DNA from: Pedobacter zeae
Lineage (GTDB): Bacteria; Bacteroidota; Bacteroidia; Sphingobacteriales; Sphingobacteriaceae
Direction of reading: 5' to 3'
DNA length: 64,000 nt
Assembly (NCBI RefSeq): GCF_014196715.1
Contig: NZ_JACIEF010000001.1
Location: forward strand, 540,872-604,871
Shown: positions 16,921 through 25,834 of the stretch, in pieces
Numbering within the stretch: position 1 is the stretch's first letter
Layout: each line of letters starts with the position of its first letter
The notes under the pieces: generated by a model
What the model was told of the DNA's origin: nothing
Seen by the model: the letters and a program-made list of their open reading frames with translations, nothing else
Database searches by the model: none
Position numbers and translations under genes: made by a program

Positions 16921-16991
16921 CTTATTATTTAAGTTATTTAAGCCATAGCTATAATTGTACATTCCGTCTCCATCCTAATATTTGTGGTAAC

Positions 16992-17031
16992 AAAAAAGGC
17001 CTTCTGATGATTTCATCGGAAGGCCTTTTTT
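16992..17031. terminator. Bidirectional rho-independent terminator
   Basis: AAAAAAGGCCTTCTGATGA and TCATCGGAAGGCCTTTTTT pair over 19 bp with one G-T wobble and a 2-nt centre (a short loop forms by opening the last pairs). It has a T-run on one strand and an A-run mirrored on the other. It separates the converging GAF-like and GIN-domain genes and can serve both. Confidence 0.92.
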
Positions 17032-17050
17032 CATTTGTGTGTTATCTATA

Positions 17051-17653
17051 CTATTTTATTGATGCGATTTCTTTTTCGATTACGGCGCTTTCTATAGAAC
17101 TGATGTTGGTTTTTAATGCTGCAAACCTGTCGATGGTTAATTTTTGCGATTTGCCCATTACCAATGTATGGTTATCAGTAGATCCACTTAATTTCAGGTC
17201 TGCATTATCGGAAATTACAGTATACAGGCCTTCGGTGCTGGTATTGATTTCCGCATGGGCATTTCCTTTTAAAAAGATCTGAAGGTATTTGGTCCTTAGT
17301 TTTCCATCAGTTTTAACAATTGCATTTTCTGATGCTTCAATTCTGTAAAAATCGTTTACATAAACCGTTAATTTTGTTTTTTCTGCACTAATTGAGGTAA
17401 TTTTTAAATGATCACCATCCTGGATAACTTTTGCTGTTCCTGTATTGTCATCATTGTAAAAGATGCCCGGGTTACTGCGCTGGATAATGGTTAACTCTAC
17501 ATTTCCTTTAACCGAAATTTTTTTATAATCAGCTGCTTTTAAAATTGTGCCCGGCTCTTTTTCTGTTGCCGATACAGGGCTTGTAAATGCAGCCGAAGAT
17601 AAAGCGATAGCTGTTAATGCTGTGGCGATTAGGGTTTTGATTGAGGTTTTCAT
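17051..17653 (-). CDS. GIN/DUF2807-type exported protein (head-domain-like auto-transporter adhesin family)
   Basis: 200 residues. The signal peptide (MKTSIKTLIATALTAIALSS) is followed by a right-handed beta-helix-like region built of short strands: DYKKISVKGNVELTIIQ, DGDHLKITSISAEKTKLTVYV, IEASENAIVKTDGKLRTKYL, FLKGNAHAEINTSTEGLY and DNADLKLSGSTDNHTLVM. This is the pattern of Bacteroidota GIN-domain proteins, which are periplasmic or outer-surface proteins of poorly known role. It is monocistronic and ends at the shared terminator. Confidence 0.82.
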   Translation of the reverse strand: MKTSIKTLIATALTAIALSSAAFTSPVSATEKEPGTILKAADYKKISVKGNVELTIIQRSNPGIFYNDDNTGTAKVIQDGDHLKITSISAEKTKLTVYVNDFYRIEASENAIVKTDGKLRTKYLQIFLKGNAHAEINTSTEGLYTVISDNADLKLSGSTDNHTLVMGKSQKLTIDRFAALKTNISSIESAVIEKEIASIK

Positions 17654-17902
17654 AATATTTTTTATTTAAAAATTAAATGTTAATTAATTGTTATTGAAGT
17701 GTTTGTGTTTTTAGCTTGTTTATGTTTTGATGATAAGACGCCGGTAATCTGAAAACGTTGCAGCACATTTATACCTTTTATACAATCAACAGGTAATACT
17801 CGACGAACGGGCTTTAATTCAAGACCAAAACAGATAACATTTACATCCGAATTGTAAAATATTTTAAGAACCGCTTTTCGATTGTTCTTTTTATTTATAT
17901 TT

Positions 17903-17922
17903 AAGCAGATTTTAGTCTGCTT
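17903..17922 (+). promoter_or_regulatory. Leader hairpin just before the lone receiver gene
   Basis: AAGCAGA and TCTGCTT pair perfectly around TTTTAG and end 4 nt before the ATG at 17927. A hairpin here would cover the ribosome-entry region, so it could limit translation; a chance palindrome in AT-rich DNA is also possible. Confidence 0.4.
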
Positions 17923-17926
17923 ATTT

Positions 17927-18286
17927 ATGAAGAAAAAGGTTGTACTTGTTCAGGATAATAAAGATATCCTTGATATAATGGACCAGGTATTGGAAGAAGA
18001 GGGGTTTGATGTAACCGCATCATTAACAACTGAACCTATAGATAAAATAGAAGAGATAGAGCCTGATGTGGTGATCGTGGATGATCACATCAAAGGCAAA
18101 AAGAAAGGATCACAAGTAATTAAAGAGCTTAAATCTGATCCTGAAACGGAAGATGTATCGGCAGTGCTAACTTCAACATCAAATAACTTACCTCAACAGG
18201 CAGAAGAGTGCAAAGCCGACGATTATATCGAAAAACCGTTCGATATAGACCACATGGTTGATGTGGTGAAGAAAAATGCTGAATAA
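17927..18286 (+). CDS. Stand-alone response-regulator receiver domain
   Basis: 119 residues from the ATG at 17927; an in-frame upstream start (17882) would add a hydrophobic run unlike receivers and is rejected. The fold is a CheY-like receiver: KKKVVLVQDNKDILDIMDQV (acidic pocket has Q-D-N rather than the usual D-D/E-D pair), phosphoacceptor Asp in DVVIVDDHI, Thr/Ser switch region in AVLTSTSNN, and Lys in YIEKPFDID. There is no output domain and no kinase gene beside it, so it likely takes phosphate from a distant kinase. The GKKKG insert after the phosphorylation site is typical of small Bacteroidota receivers. Confidence 0.85.
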   Translation: MKKKVVLVQDNKDILDIMDQVLEEEGFDVTASLTTEPIDKIEEIEPDVVIVDDHIKGKKKGSQVIKELKSDPETEDVSAVLTSTSNNLPQQAEECKADDYIEKPFDIDHMVDVVKKNAE

Positions 18287-18332
18287 AAGCTTTTCCTGTC
18301 AGGCTCGAAATAACGGATTTCATTAGGAAATT

Positions 18333-18374
18333 CGTCATCTCGACCGAAGCGCAGCGCAAGGGAGAGATCTGCAA
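18333..18374. repeat. Partial GTCATTTCGA-type repeat, copy 2 (half element)
   Basis: CGTCATCTCGACCGAAGCGCAGC followed by GGGAGAGATCTGC corresponds to one arm of the full elements at 48131 and 58736, in inverted form. It sits between two converging genes. Confidence 0.55.
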
Positions 18375-18407
18375 GTTTCTATTATACCTAACTTATAGAT
18401 TTTTCAG

Positions 18408-19730
18408 CTAAGCTTTAAATGACGGTCTGCTCTCCAGATGAGGTTTAAAAGTATCTGTTTTAACGGTAGCCTTTAACTCATGCAGCATGGTGTACAGCCC
18501 AAAATTAGTTCGGTTAACATAAATAAAATGTTTTACCCCGCGGGCCTGTTTAAATTCCGGCATTTTCGAAATTTTTTCGCCATAACTGTATAATTGTTCG
18601 AAAAAATCGGGCTTGCTAAAATCAAATGTTGAGCTGGTATAGGGTTTGGCAAATAAACTGATCATTTCCCGGTACGATTTATAATAAAATTCTACCTGTT
18701 CCGGCGTATCATCCGAATGGATCATTTCAAGCTTCCTGAATGCATCAATGGTTTTGTTCTTATCGTTGATTACATCGGTGGAAATCAACGCGAAAAAAGG
18801 ATAATAGAAATCATCCGGCATCTCCTTAATGCAGCCGAAATCAATTACACCTAGATTTTCTTCCGGAGTGATCATGAAATTACCCGGATGCGGATCAGCA
18901 TGTACCGCCTTTAATTTGTGCTGTTGGAAATTGTAGAAATCCCACAGTGCCTGCCCAATTTTATTCCTGAGTTCCTGAGCAGGATTGGTCTGTAAGAACT
19001 CCTTTAGATGAAGCCCCTCAATCCAATCCATGGTAATAATCCTTTTTCCTGACAGTTCGGGGTAATAATTGGGAAATACTACATGATCGAGGTCTTTACA
19101 AGCCTCTGAAAATTGGATCGAGCGCCTTACTTCCAATTCGTAATCGGTTTCTTCTAAAAGGCGTTCTTCAACTTCTTTAATGTAAACATTCAGTTCCCTT
19201 TCAGACATACCCAGTAAACGGAAGGCAAAAGGTTTAACCAGTTTTAAATCGGACGAAATGCTATCACCCACGCCCGGGTATTGGATTTTAACTGCTAATT
19301 TTTTACCGTGAAGCCCAGCCTGGTGTACCTGGCCTATTGAGGCCGCATTGCTCGAACTCAGATTAAAAGTATCGAAGATCTGTTCCGGCGTTTTACCGAA
19401 ATTTTTGGTAAAGGTACGCACAATTAACGGGCCTGAAAGAGGGGGCGCGTTGTATTGAGACTGGGTAAATTTATCAACATATGATTTCGGAAGGATGTTT
19501 TTATCCATGCTCAGCATCTGGGCAATTTTTAATGCGCTTCCTTTGAGTTCGCTCAGCGATTTATAAATGTCGGTTGCATTATCCTCGTTAAGTTGTTCAC
19601 GGTCTAATTCAGGGTTGAACAGTTTTTTAGAATAGTGTTTAATATAATTGCCGCCGATCTGGATACCGGTTTTCACAAATTTTGCTGAACGTTCAACTTT
19701 GGTGGTTGGAATACTTTTTTGCGTTTTCAT
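18408..19730 (-). CDS. ABC1/UbiB (AarF)-family atypical kinase
   Basis: 440 residues. It carries the ABC1 set: the N-terminal K-x-x-Q helix (ELKGSALKIAQMLSMD, here KIAQ rather than the common KxGQ), the Ala-rich loop NAASIGQVHQA, catalytic lysine in LAVKIQYPG, the EETDYELE helix, the catalytic loop HADPHPGNF and the metal site VIDFGCI. UbiB-type proteins are ATPases/kinases linked to ubiquinone or lipid homeostasis; members without a C-terminal membrane anchor, like this one, are common in Bacteroidota. It lies 7 bp after the TetR regulator gene, so the two form an operon. Confidence 0.92.
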   Translation of the reverse strand: MKTQKSIPTTKVERSAKFVKTGIQIGGNYIKHYSKKLFNPELDREQLNEDNATDIYKSLSELKGSALKIAQMLSMDKNILPKSYVDKFTQSQYNAPPLSGPLIVRTFTKNFGKTPEQIFDTFNLSSSNAASIGQVHQAGLHGKKLAVKIQYPGVGDSISSDLKLVKPFAFRLLGMSERELNVYIKEVEERLLEETDYELEVRRSIQFSEACKDLDHVVFPNYYPELSGKRIITMDWIEGLHLKEFLQTNPAQELRNKIGQALWDFYNFQQHKLKAVHADPHPGNFMITPEENLGVIDFGCIKEMPDDFYYPFFALISTDVINDKNKTIDAFRKLEMIHSDDTPEQVEFYYKSYREMISLFAKPYTSSTFDFSKPDFFEQLYSYGEKISKMPEFKQARGVKHFIYVNRTNFGLYTMLHELKATVKTDTFKPHLESRPSFKA

Positions 19731-19737
19731 CTCATCT

Positions 19738-20391
19738 TTAAAACCTCATTTTATCAGCAAACTTTCCGTTTCTTGATAAAAACTTACCATATTCCAGTAA
19801 ATTATCGATTGGCGAGTGCTGAAAAAGATCGAAAGTAACGTTAATTCCTTTCTCAATCGCTTCATCGCTTTTTTCAAAACCTTCACTGTCATCATTGATC
19901 CAGAAATTAACAATAAAGGCAAACTGGATCCACAGTGCATCTTTATATCTTTTACTTAAAAAACGGCGTTCAGCGAGTTCACCGCTGTTTAAGCCCTCAT
20001 CTATAATCTCCTGTGCAAAATTTTCGAAAATAGGTTTTACACCGGCGAGCACATCAGGTGTGGAAAATTTCCCTTGGTAGTTTTTTAAGCTGTAAATCAC
20101 GAAACTCCTTTCGTTCTTCAGGTTTTCCAGGTAGCTATAAAAAAAGGAAAGCATTTTTTCTCTTGCTGTATACTGTAACCAAACTTCCTGTTCTTTGATT
20201 TTATTGATGGTTTCGAAAGTAAGTTCAAACCAGATCGTTTTTTCTATACTTTCGAAAGATGAGAAAAACTGATAAAAATCGGCTTCCGTAATTTTAAGTT
20301 TTTTAACAAAAACGTAAACCGATTTAGGTTTTTCATTGTTGGTTAAAACATAATCTAAATATGCTTTTCTAATGTGTTGAGCGGTTGCCAT
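19738..20391 (-). CDS. TetR-family transcriptional regulator
   Basis: 217 residues. The N-terminal helices (KPKSVYVFVKKLKITEADFY then QFFSSFESIEKTIW) fit the TetR helix-turn-helix, though the first helix is short and unusual. The C-terminal part (EIIDEGLNSGELAERRF, ALWIQFAFIVNFWINDDSEG, FDLFQHSPIDNLLEYGKF) is a helical ligand/dimer domain of the kind found in Bacteroidota TetR proteins next to ABC1 kinases. It is first in the operon with the ABC1 gene and probably controls it. Confidence 0.8.
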   Translation of the reverse strand: MATAQHIRKAYLDYVLTNNEKPKSVYVFVKKLKITEADFYQFFSSFESIEKTIWFELTFETINKIKEQEVWLQYTAREKMLSFFYSYLENLKNERSFVIYSLKNYQGKFSTPDVLAGVKPIFENFAQEIIDEGLNSGELAERRFLSKRYKDALWIQFAFIVNFWINDDSEGFEKSDEAIEKGINVTFDLFQHSPIDNLLEYGKFLSRNGKFADKMRF

Positions 20392-20549
20392 ATAGCTTTT
20401 TTACAAGTATAACGTTTTATTTACCTGCTTGTTTTTGTATTAGCTTTTTTGTAGATCATTAAAATGTAATAATAGCTTTCAAAATATTTGAAAGCTGATT
20501 TTAGGCTAATTAAATTAGTTTTAATAGGTGCTCTTGTGGATAACTTATT

Positions 20550-20579
20550 TTGTTTAAGCTAATTTTTTTAGTATTTTTG
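20550..20579 (+). promoter_or_regulatory. Bacteroidota-type promoter for the HD phosphohydrolase
   Basis: TTG (20550-20552), 19 nt, then TATTTTTG (20572-20579): a good -33/-7 pair. Predicted transcription start about 20585, 28 nt before the ATG. Confidence 0.6.
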
Positions 20580-20612
20580 ATTCTGATTATTCCTTTAATT
20601 AAAGCATGATAT

Positions 20613-21467
20613 ATGATCCAGGTAAACGATTTTTTATATGGTAAAATGGAACTGCCAATGGTATTTTCCGATTTGTTAAATACTGATGCTTTAAAAAGGT
20701 TAGGAGGTATCCATCAGAGTGGTGCTATATTTTTGGTTAATCCGGGGATCTGCCATTCACGGCTGGAACATGCCATCGGTGTTACCATGTTAATCAGGAT
20801 CCTTGGAGGATCAGAGCTGGAGCAAATTGCGGGGCTGCTACACGATATTTCGCATACTGCTTTTTCGCATGTAGGTGATTATGTTTTTGGCAATACCGAT
20901 GAAGATTACCATGAAAAGGTTTTTGCCGAGGTTTTATGCAAATCGGAAGTGCCTGATGTACTTTTGAAATATGGATACGATATCAATCAGATCCTTTATG
21001 GGACATTTGATATTTTGGAGCAATCGATGCCTGCGCTCTGTGCTGATCGTTTAGATTATACCTTGCGCGATGGTGTTCATGGTAATATTATTTCCAGGCA
21101 GCGTGCACGTGAGTTTCTGACTGCTGTGGTTTTAAAAGATGGAAAAATTGCAATCAATAAGGAAGTTGAAGTTGAATGGATTAATGAAACATTTGAAAAA
21201 CTCAATAACGAAGTATTTAGATTGCCTCTCCACTTATATGCCAACGGAAAAATGGCAGAGCTGATTAAAAAATTTCTCGATAAAGGTTTATTGGTAGAAA
21301 GCGATCTGTTTAAAACGGATACATTGCTGTTAAATAAAATCAGAACTTCTTACGAAGGTTATGAGGCCATTAAATCCATCAAACAGTTGAAAGGTTTTGC
21401 AGAATTTATGCGTCATGGGGCCGTACCAAAGATTAAAAAAAGAACTTTAAACGCGTTGCTGGTTTAA
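20613..21467 (+). CDS. HD-superfamily phosphohydrolase (SAMHD1/dGTPase-like)
   Basis: 284 residues. HD ligands: CHSRLEHAIGV (H...H), LLHDISHTAFSH (HD), and a later aspartate in ALCADRLDYTLRDG. The pattern LLHDxxHxxFSH and the following D-R-x-D-Y match the YdhJ/SAMHD1-like HD subgroup. Members act as phosphohydrolases on nucleotides; the substrate here is unknown. It has its own promoter and is divergent from the TetR operon. Confidence 0.88.
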   Translation: MIQVNDFLYGKMELPMVFSDLLNTDALKRLGGIHQSGAIFLVNPGICHSRLEHAIGVTMLIRILGGSELEQIAGLLHDISHTAFSHVGDYVFGNTDEDYHEKVFAEVLCKSEVPDVLLKYGYDINQILYGTFDILEQSMPALCADRLDYTLRDGVHGNIISRQRAREFLTAVVLKDGKIAINKEVEVEWINETFEKLNNEVFRLPLHLYANGKMAELIKKFLDKGLLVESDLFKTDTLLLNKIRTSYEGYEAIKSIKQLKGFAEFMRHGAVPKIKKRTLNALLV

Positions 21468-21502
21468 TGAGGCAGGTATTGATGGTTTGATGAGAAAAGT
21501 TG

Positions 21503-21536
21503 CGTCATCCTGAACTTGTTTCAGGATCTTTCTGGC
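21503..21536. repeat. CGTCA-CCTGAA...TTCAGG interspersed element
   Basis: CGTCATCCTGAACTTGTTTCAGGATCT forms a hairpin with ATCCTGAA (21507-21514) and TTCAGGAT (21520-21527). Same family as 16876. Confidence 0.65.
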
Positions 21537-21649
21537 TTAATTCGTGCTAAGTGCCATATACCACTGACTAATTTACTAATGACCAATAAACCGACAGCCA
21601 AACAAACCGGTTCGAAAGAAATCCCGTATATTGTGAAAAATATAAAGAT

Positions 21650-21790
21650 ATGTCTGCAATGGAAATTATTTTAATCGGTCTGGTAATCCTGCTTATTTTT
21701 GGAGGTAAGAAACTGCCGGAACTAATGAGAGGGATAGGGAAGAGTGTAAAAGAATTTAAAGAAGCTAAAAATGATCCTCCTGCTAAATAG
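21650..21790 (+). CDS. tatA: Twin-arginine translocase subunit TatA/TatE
   Basis: 46 residues. MSAMEIILIGLVILLIFGGK is the membrane helix and the FGGKKLP hinge, followed by the amphipathic helix ELMRGIGKSVKEFKEAKND and a short PPAK end. This is the full TatA pattern, but shorter than the usual 60-90 residues because the acidic tail is nearly missing. TatA multimers form the pore that exports folded proteins. No tatC is in the window. TATATTGTG upstream (21628 on) is a weak -7 match. Confidence 0.92.
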   Translation: MSAMEIILIGLVILLIFGGKKLPELMRGIGKSVKEFKEAKNDPPAK

Positions 21791-21848
21791 GCACAGTTTA
21801 TAAAACATTTATGCACTATCACTGTTCTTTCTTAAAATACTTCCCAAA

Positions 21849-22061
21849 ATGGATAATCGAAAACACGACCAGGTAAAATTAAAATCTGATTTTAAAGAAG
21901 AAGATAGCAAACATGCAGAAGAAGGATTGAACCAGTGGAACGATCGTTTAGATGAAAACCTCGAACCTGAAGATCATAACGACATTGTAGCTGACCAGAA
22001 AGCCAAAGACTTCTCTGAAAAATATGGAAGCGGCGACCAGTCCGACCAGGGTAATCATTGA
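21849..22061 (+). CDS. Small acidic hydrophilic hypothetical protein
   Basis: 70 residues, rich in D, E, K, N and Q, with no hydrophobic segment. It begins MDNRKHDQVKLKSDFKEEDS and has NQWNDRLDENLEPEDHNDI. It is probably disordered or helical. No family is recognised. It follows tatA by 58 bp on the same strand and ends before a clear terminator, so the two may be co-transcribed. Confidence 0.65.
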   Translation: MDNRKHDQVKLKSDFKEEDSKHAEEGLNQWNDRLDENLEPEDHNDIVADQKAKDFSEKYGSGDQSDQGNH

Positions 22062-22078
22062 ATATTTATTGTATAACC

Positions 22079-22102
22079 GCCACTTTTATAAGTGGCTTTT
22101 TT
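22079..22102 (+). terminator. Rho-independent terminator
   Basis: GCCACTT (22079-22085) and AAGTGGC (22090-22096) around TTAT, then TTTTTT. It ends the tatA/acidic protein unit. Confidence 0.88.
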
Positions 22103-22332
22103 GTTTTGAATAATATTATATTACAATTCATGGTTTGCCATATTTTATCGCAATACATTTCGTGTTCGAAATTTTTTTACACCAATCTCTTATTTTATTA
22201 CACGAATAGCGATTTTTTTATTTAAAAATGTTAAAAATCTTGTAATTGTTTTTTCTTGTGATTTGATTAATAGTATATTGCATATCTAATCAAACAAACA
22301 TGTATAACGTTTTCAAACTTAACTGATAGGTA

Positions 22333-25300
22333 ATGAGCAGGCATTGGTTATTGGTTTTGTTAATGTTTTTATTTTTCTTTAAAGCATCCGGACAGAATAT
22401 TTCTAATGAAGGAACTGATTTTTGGACGGTCTTCCCAACCCATATTCCATCAAGAGCCGTTAATGGTGTAGTTCCATATGGACAATTAGCTGTTTTTGTA
22501 ACTTCAAAATCTACTTCAGAGGTTACTGTGACCTGTGGAAATGCTGCTCCTGTTACTAAAATTATCCCTGCTAATACAGCTGTCAGGTTTGATGTACCAA
22601 GGGCCAATGCTTATATCGACGGACAATTGGAAGCAAACCAGGTTTTAACCAATAAAGGTATACATATTAAAGTTACAGACGGCAAACCAAAAGTTTCTGT
22701 ATATACTCATATTTATGGAGCAGCCAGGTCTGCAGCTTCTTTGATCTTGCCATTTGAAACCTTGGGGCAAACGTATTATTCGATGAATTTTACACAGAGC
22801 AATGGAGGAAATAATTTTTTAACACTGGTTGCGGTAGAAGACGAAACAAAAATTATTTTGCACGACAAAAATGGAAATAAAATTCCAATAACTTTAAACA
22901 AGGCAGGCGATGTTTATGAATACTTGGCGCCTGGCACCGAAGATCTAACCGGAGTTTATGTAGAAACCGATCCTGCAACGTCATCATGCAAACGGTTTGC
23001 TGCATATTCTGGTTCTTCCGTAATTGGGATCGTATGCAATACTTCTCAGGATCCACTATTTCAGCAGTTATATCCTACTAATAGCTGGGGCAAAAATTAT
23101 GGTGTAGTACCTTTTATTAACCGGAAATATATCCTCAGGATTCTTGCCCAGGAAGATAATACAAGGGTAACTTATAACGGCAATACATATATTGTTAATA
23201 AAGGAAAATTTTTTATTGAAAGTAATGAGTTAACTAACTCCACTTTTATTACTGCCGACAAGTTGATTAGTGTAGCGGAGTATTCTTTGACGCAAGACTG
23301 TTCTTCTGCTAATGGAGGAGGAATTATTGGCGATCCTGAAATGGTTATTTTAAACCCAATCGAATTTAACATTAAGAGTGTTACTGTTTTTTCTTCCAAT
23401 TTGCAGAATATTACCAATAAATACGTTAATATATTGATTAAGACCGATAAGATATCAGGATTTAGGTATAATGGTATAGCGCCAGCTACCCCATGGACAG
23501 TTTTAGATGGCAATCCGTCATATTCTTATACGCAAATACCGGTTAATGAAGAAAGTGTAACACTTACGGCAGATGACGGTTTTAATGCGATTGCTTATGG
23601 TTTTGGTGATCACGAATCTTATGCTTATTCTGCGGGGACAAATCTATCATCGAATAACTATCTTACAGTGTTTAACACCACTAAAAATGAAGAAGGGCAA
23701 AATGGATGTATTGGAGAAACTTATAATATCAAAATATCGCTCCCGTATAAACCAGATTACATCAACTGGTCGCTGGATAATGAAAGTGTAATCAATCAAA
23801 ATCCACCTGCGCTCATTGAAACTAAAACTTTGCCTGATGGTACCAACATATTTACCTATGAATCGCCTTATACCAAAACTTATGCGCAAAAAGGTAAACA
23901 CAATTTAGAAATCGTAGCACATGTGCCCAATACATCATCGTGTGTATCGGGTGATTTAACAACCAATTATACTTTTAATATTTACGATCTTCCAACAGCA
24001 AAGTTTGATCCTGTAACCGGATGTTCAGGTAAGGATACTAAATTTACCGATTTAAGTGTTTCTAATTCTGAAGATTTTACGGTAACAAAATGGTTATGGG
24101 ATTTTGGAGATGGAAGCATGCCTTCTACAGAACAGAATCCTGAACATACTTATGCAAGGCCAGGCCGGTATTTTGTAAGGTTAACTGTTACCACCGGTTC
24201 TAATTGTTCCAATACATCAGAACCCGTTGAAATTATCATAAATCCTTCACCTTTTGCCGATTTTGAAGTTGCCGGATTCTGCACCAATACATCAACGGCT
24301 TTAACTGATGAATCAAGCATAGACGCTATCAGTACCATTGTTAAATGGACCTGGGATTTTGGCGATGGCAGTACTCCTGTGGTATTAGAAAATAATGTTG
24401 CTCCCTCTCATCAATATACGGCTGCGGGTACTTACAACATTACTTTAACTGTTGAAAGTGACCTGAAGTGTACCGGAACCAAGCATGTTAGCATAACAGT
24501 TTACGATCCACCTAAGGATATAGATTTCATGCTTCCGGATTTCTGTTTGGCCGATGGCGTGGCCAGATTTAAAAATACATCCAGAAATGTAGATGCAGGC
24601 ACAACGGATTTAACGTTTAAATGGCAATACCTTGATGATAACAATAATGTGGTAGCCACTTCAACTGGTGTCGACGGTGCTTTTATGCCCACTGCAACGG
24701 GAAATTATAATGTGATTTTGATGGCAAAGAATCAAAATGGCTGCGAAATTCCTGTTTCAAAGAGATTTACTGTTAACGGAGCCGTTAAAGAGGCAAAGTT
24801 TGAAAAGGTGAAAAACGATGTTTGTGTAAGCGACGAGATATTAATCAAAAACACTTCAAGCACTTTTGCTGGCAAAATTACCAAAATTGAGATTTATAGA
24901 GATTCTCAAAATGAGACTACTATTTACAAAACGATCCCTTATCCGGATGACAGTGATATATCTATTAAATATGAAACTTTTGGCGGGAATGCCAGTCGCA
25001 TATTTAAAGTGAGATTGGTTGCCTATTCAGGAGAAAGTTGCTTTAAAGATTATACAGACGATGTTACTGTAAAACCCATGCCGCAATTGGTGTTTGAGGA
25101 TATGGCCCCTGTTTGTCAGGCCGACGGTACAGTTTTAATTACGCAGGCTAAACAGAAAGCCGGAGAAGAAATGAATGGTGGGCCAGGCATATATAGTGGT
25201 GATGGCATGAAGGCAGATGGGACCTTTAATCCTAAAATAGCAGGGCTAGGACCACACACCATCACCTATACTTTTAAAGGTGATAACGATTGTTCTTCTT

Positions 25301-25833
25301 CCATCAGCAAAACGATTGAAGTGTATGCCTCCCCGGTGGCCTATGCGGGTACGTTGATCTACATGTTAGCCGGCGGACAGATTGAAATTCCGGCAACTGC
25401 TGAAGGCGCTAATTTAAAATACGAATGGTCGCCGGCAACCGGTTTAAATAAAACCAATGTGTTAAACCCCATGGCTTCACCCGATCAGGATACAGAATAT
25501 ACTTTAACTGTAACCACACAACCCAATGGCTGTTCAGCAACATCAAAAGTATTGGTTAAGGTGTTACAAGCCTTAAATCCACCCAATACTTTTACACCAA
25601 ATGGCGATAATGTGAACGATACCTGGAATATTAAATATTTAGATTCTTATCCCAATGCTACCGTAGAGATCTTTAACCGAAATGGGAACAGGGTATTTTT
25701 TAGCAATGGCTATAAAGTTCCTTTTGATGGGACTTATCAAAATGAACCGCTTCCAACGGGCGTTTATTATTACATTATCAATCCACAGAACGGACGAAAA
25801 ACCATAACAGGACCACTTACCATAATCAGATAA
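22333..25833 (+). CDS. Giant surface protein: IgGFc-binding-like head, PKD repeats, gliding/T9SS C-terminal domain
   Basis: 1166 residues. A signal peptide (MSRHWLLVLLMFLFFFKASGQ) leads to residues ~25-440, similar to the IgGFc-binding N-terminal domain: SNEGTDFWTVFPTHIP, GQLAVFVTSKSTSEVTV, NTAVRFDVPR, CKRFAAYSGSSVIGI, ISVAEYSL. Then come PKD-type domains (WLWDFGDGSMPSTEQNPEHTY around 590, WTWDFGDGSTPV around 675) and further Ig-like domains. The C-terminal ~85 residues (NPPNTFTPNGDNVNDTWNIK ... GVYYYIINPQNGRKTITGPL) are the CHU_C/gliding-motility C-terminal domain used for type IX secretion to the surface. The PorP/SprF gene follows immediately, a usual pairing. Confidence 0.92.
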   Translation: MSRHWLLVLLMFLFFFKASGQNISNEGTDFWTVFPTHIPSRAVNGVVPYGQLAVFVTSKSTSEVTVTCGNAAPVTKIIPANTAVRFDVPRANAYIDGQLEANQVLTNKGIHIKVTDGKPKVSVYTHIYGAARSAASLILPFETLGQTYYSMNFTQSNGGNNFLTLVAVEDETKIILHDKNGNKIPITLNKAGDVYEYLAPGTEDLTGVYVETDPATSSCKRFAAYSGSSVIGIVCNTSQDPLFQQLYPTNSWGKNYGVVPFINRKYILRILAQEDNTRVTYNGNTYIVNKGKFFIESNELTNSTFITADKLISVAEYSLTQDCSSANGGGIIGDPEMVILNPIEFNIKSVTVFSSNLQNITNKYVNILIKTDKISGFRYNGIAPATPWTVLDGNPSYSYTQIPVNEESVTLTADDGFNAIAYGFGDHESYAYSAGTNLSSNNYLTVFNTTKNEEGQNGCIGETYNIKISLPYKPDYINWSLDNESVINQNPPALIETKTLPDGTNIFTYESPYTKTYAQKGKHNLEIVAHVPNTSSCVSGDLTTNYTFNIYDLPTAKFDPVTGCSGKDTKFTDLSVSNSEDFTVTKWLWDFGDGSMPSTEQNPEHTYARPGRYFVRLTVTTGSNCSNTSEPVEIIINPSPFADFEVAGFCTNTSTALTDESSIDAISTIVKWTWDFGDGSTPVVLENNVAPSHQYTAAGTYNITLTVESDLKCTGTKHVSITVYDPPKDIDFMLPDFCLADGVARFKNTSRNVDAGTTDLTFKWQYLDDNNNVVATSTGVDGAFMPTATGNYNVILMAKNQNGCEIPVSKRFTVNGAVKEAKFEKVKNDVCVSDEILIKNTSSTFAGKITKIEIYRDSQNETTIYKTIPYPDDSDISIKYETFGGNASRIFKVRLVAYSGESCFKDYTDDVTVKPMPQLVFEDMAPVCQADGTVLITQAKQKAGEEMNGGPGIYSGDGMKADGTFNPKIAGLGPHTITYTFKGDNDCSSSISKTIEVYASPVAYAGTLIYMLAGGQIEIPATAEGANLKYEWSPATGLNKTNVLNPMASPDQDTEYTLTVTTQPNGCSATSKVLVKVLQALNPPNTFTPNGDNVNDTWNIKYLDSYPNATVEIFNRNGNRVFFSNGYKVPFDGTYQNEPLPTGVYYYIINPQNGRKTITGPLTIIR

Positions 25834-25834
25834 A

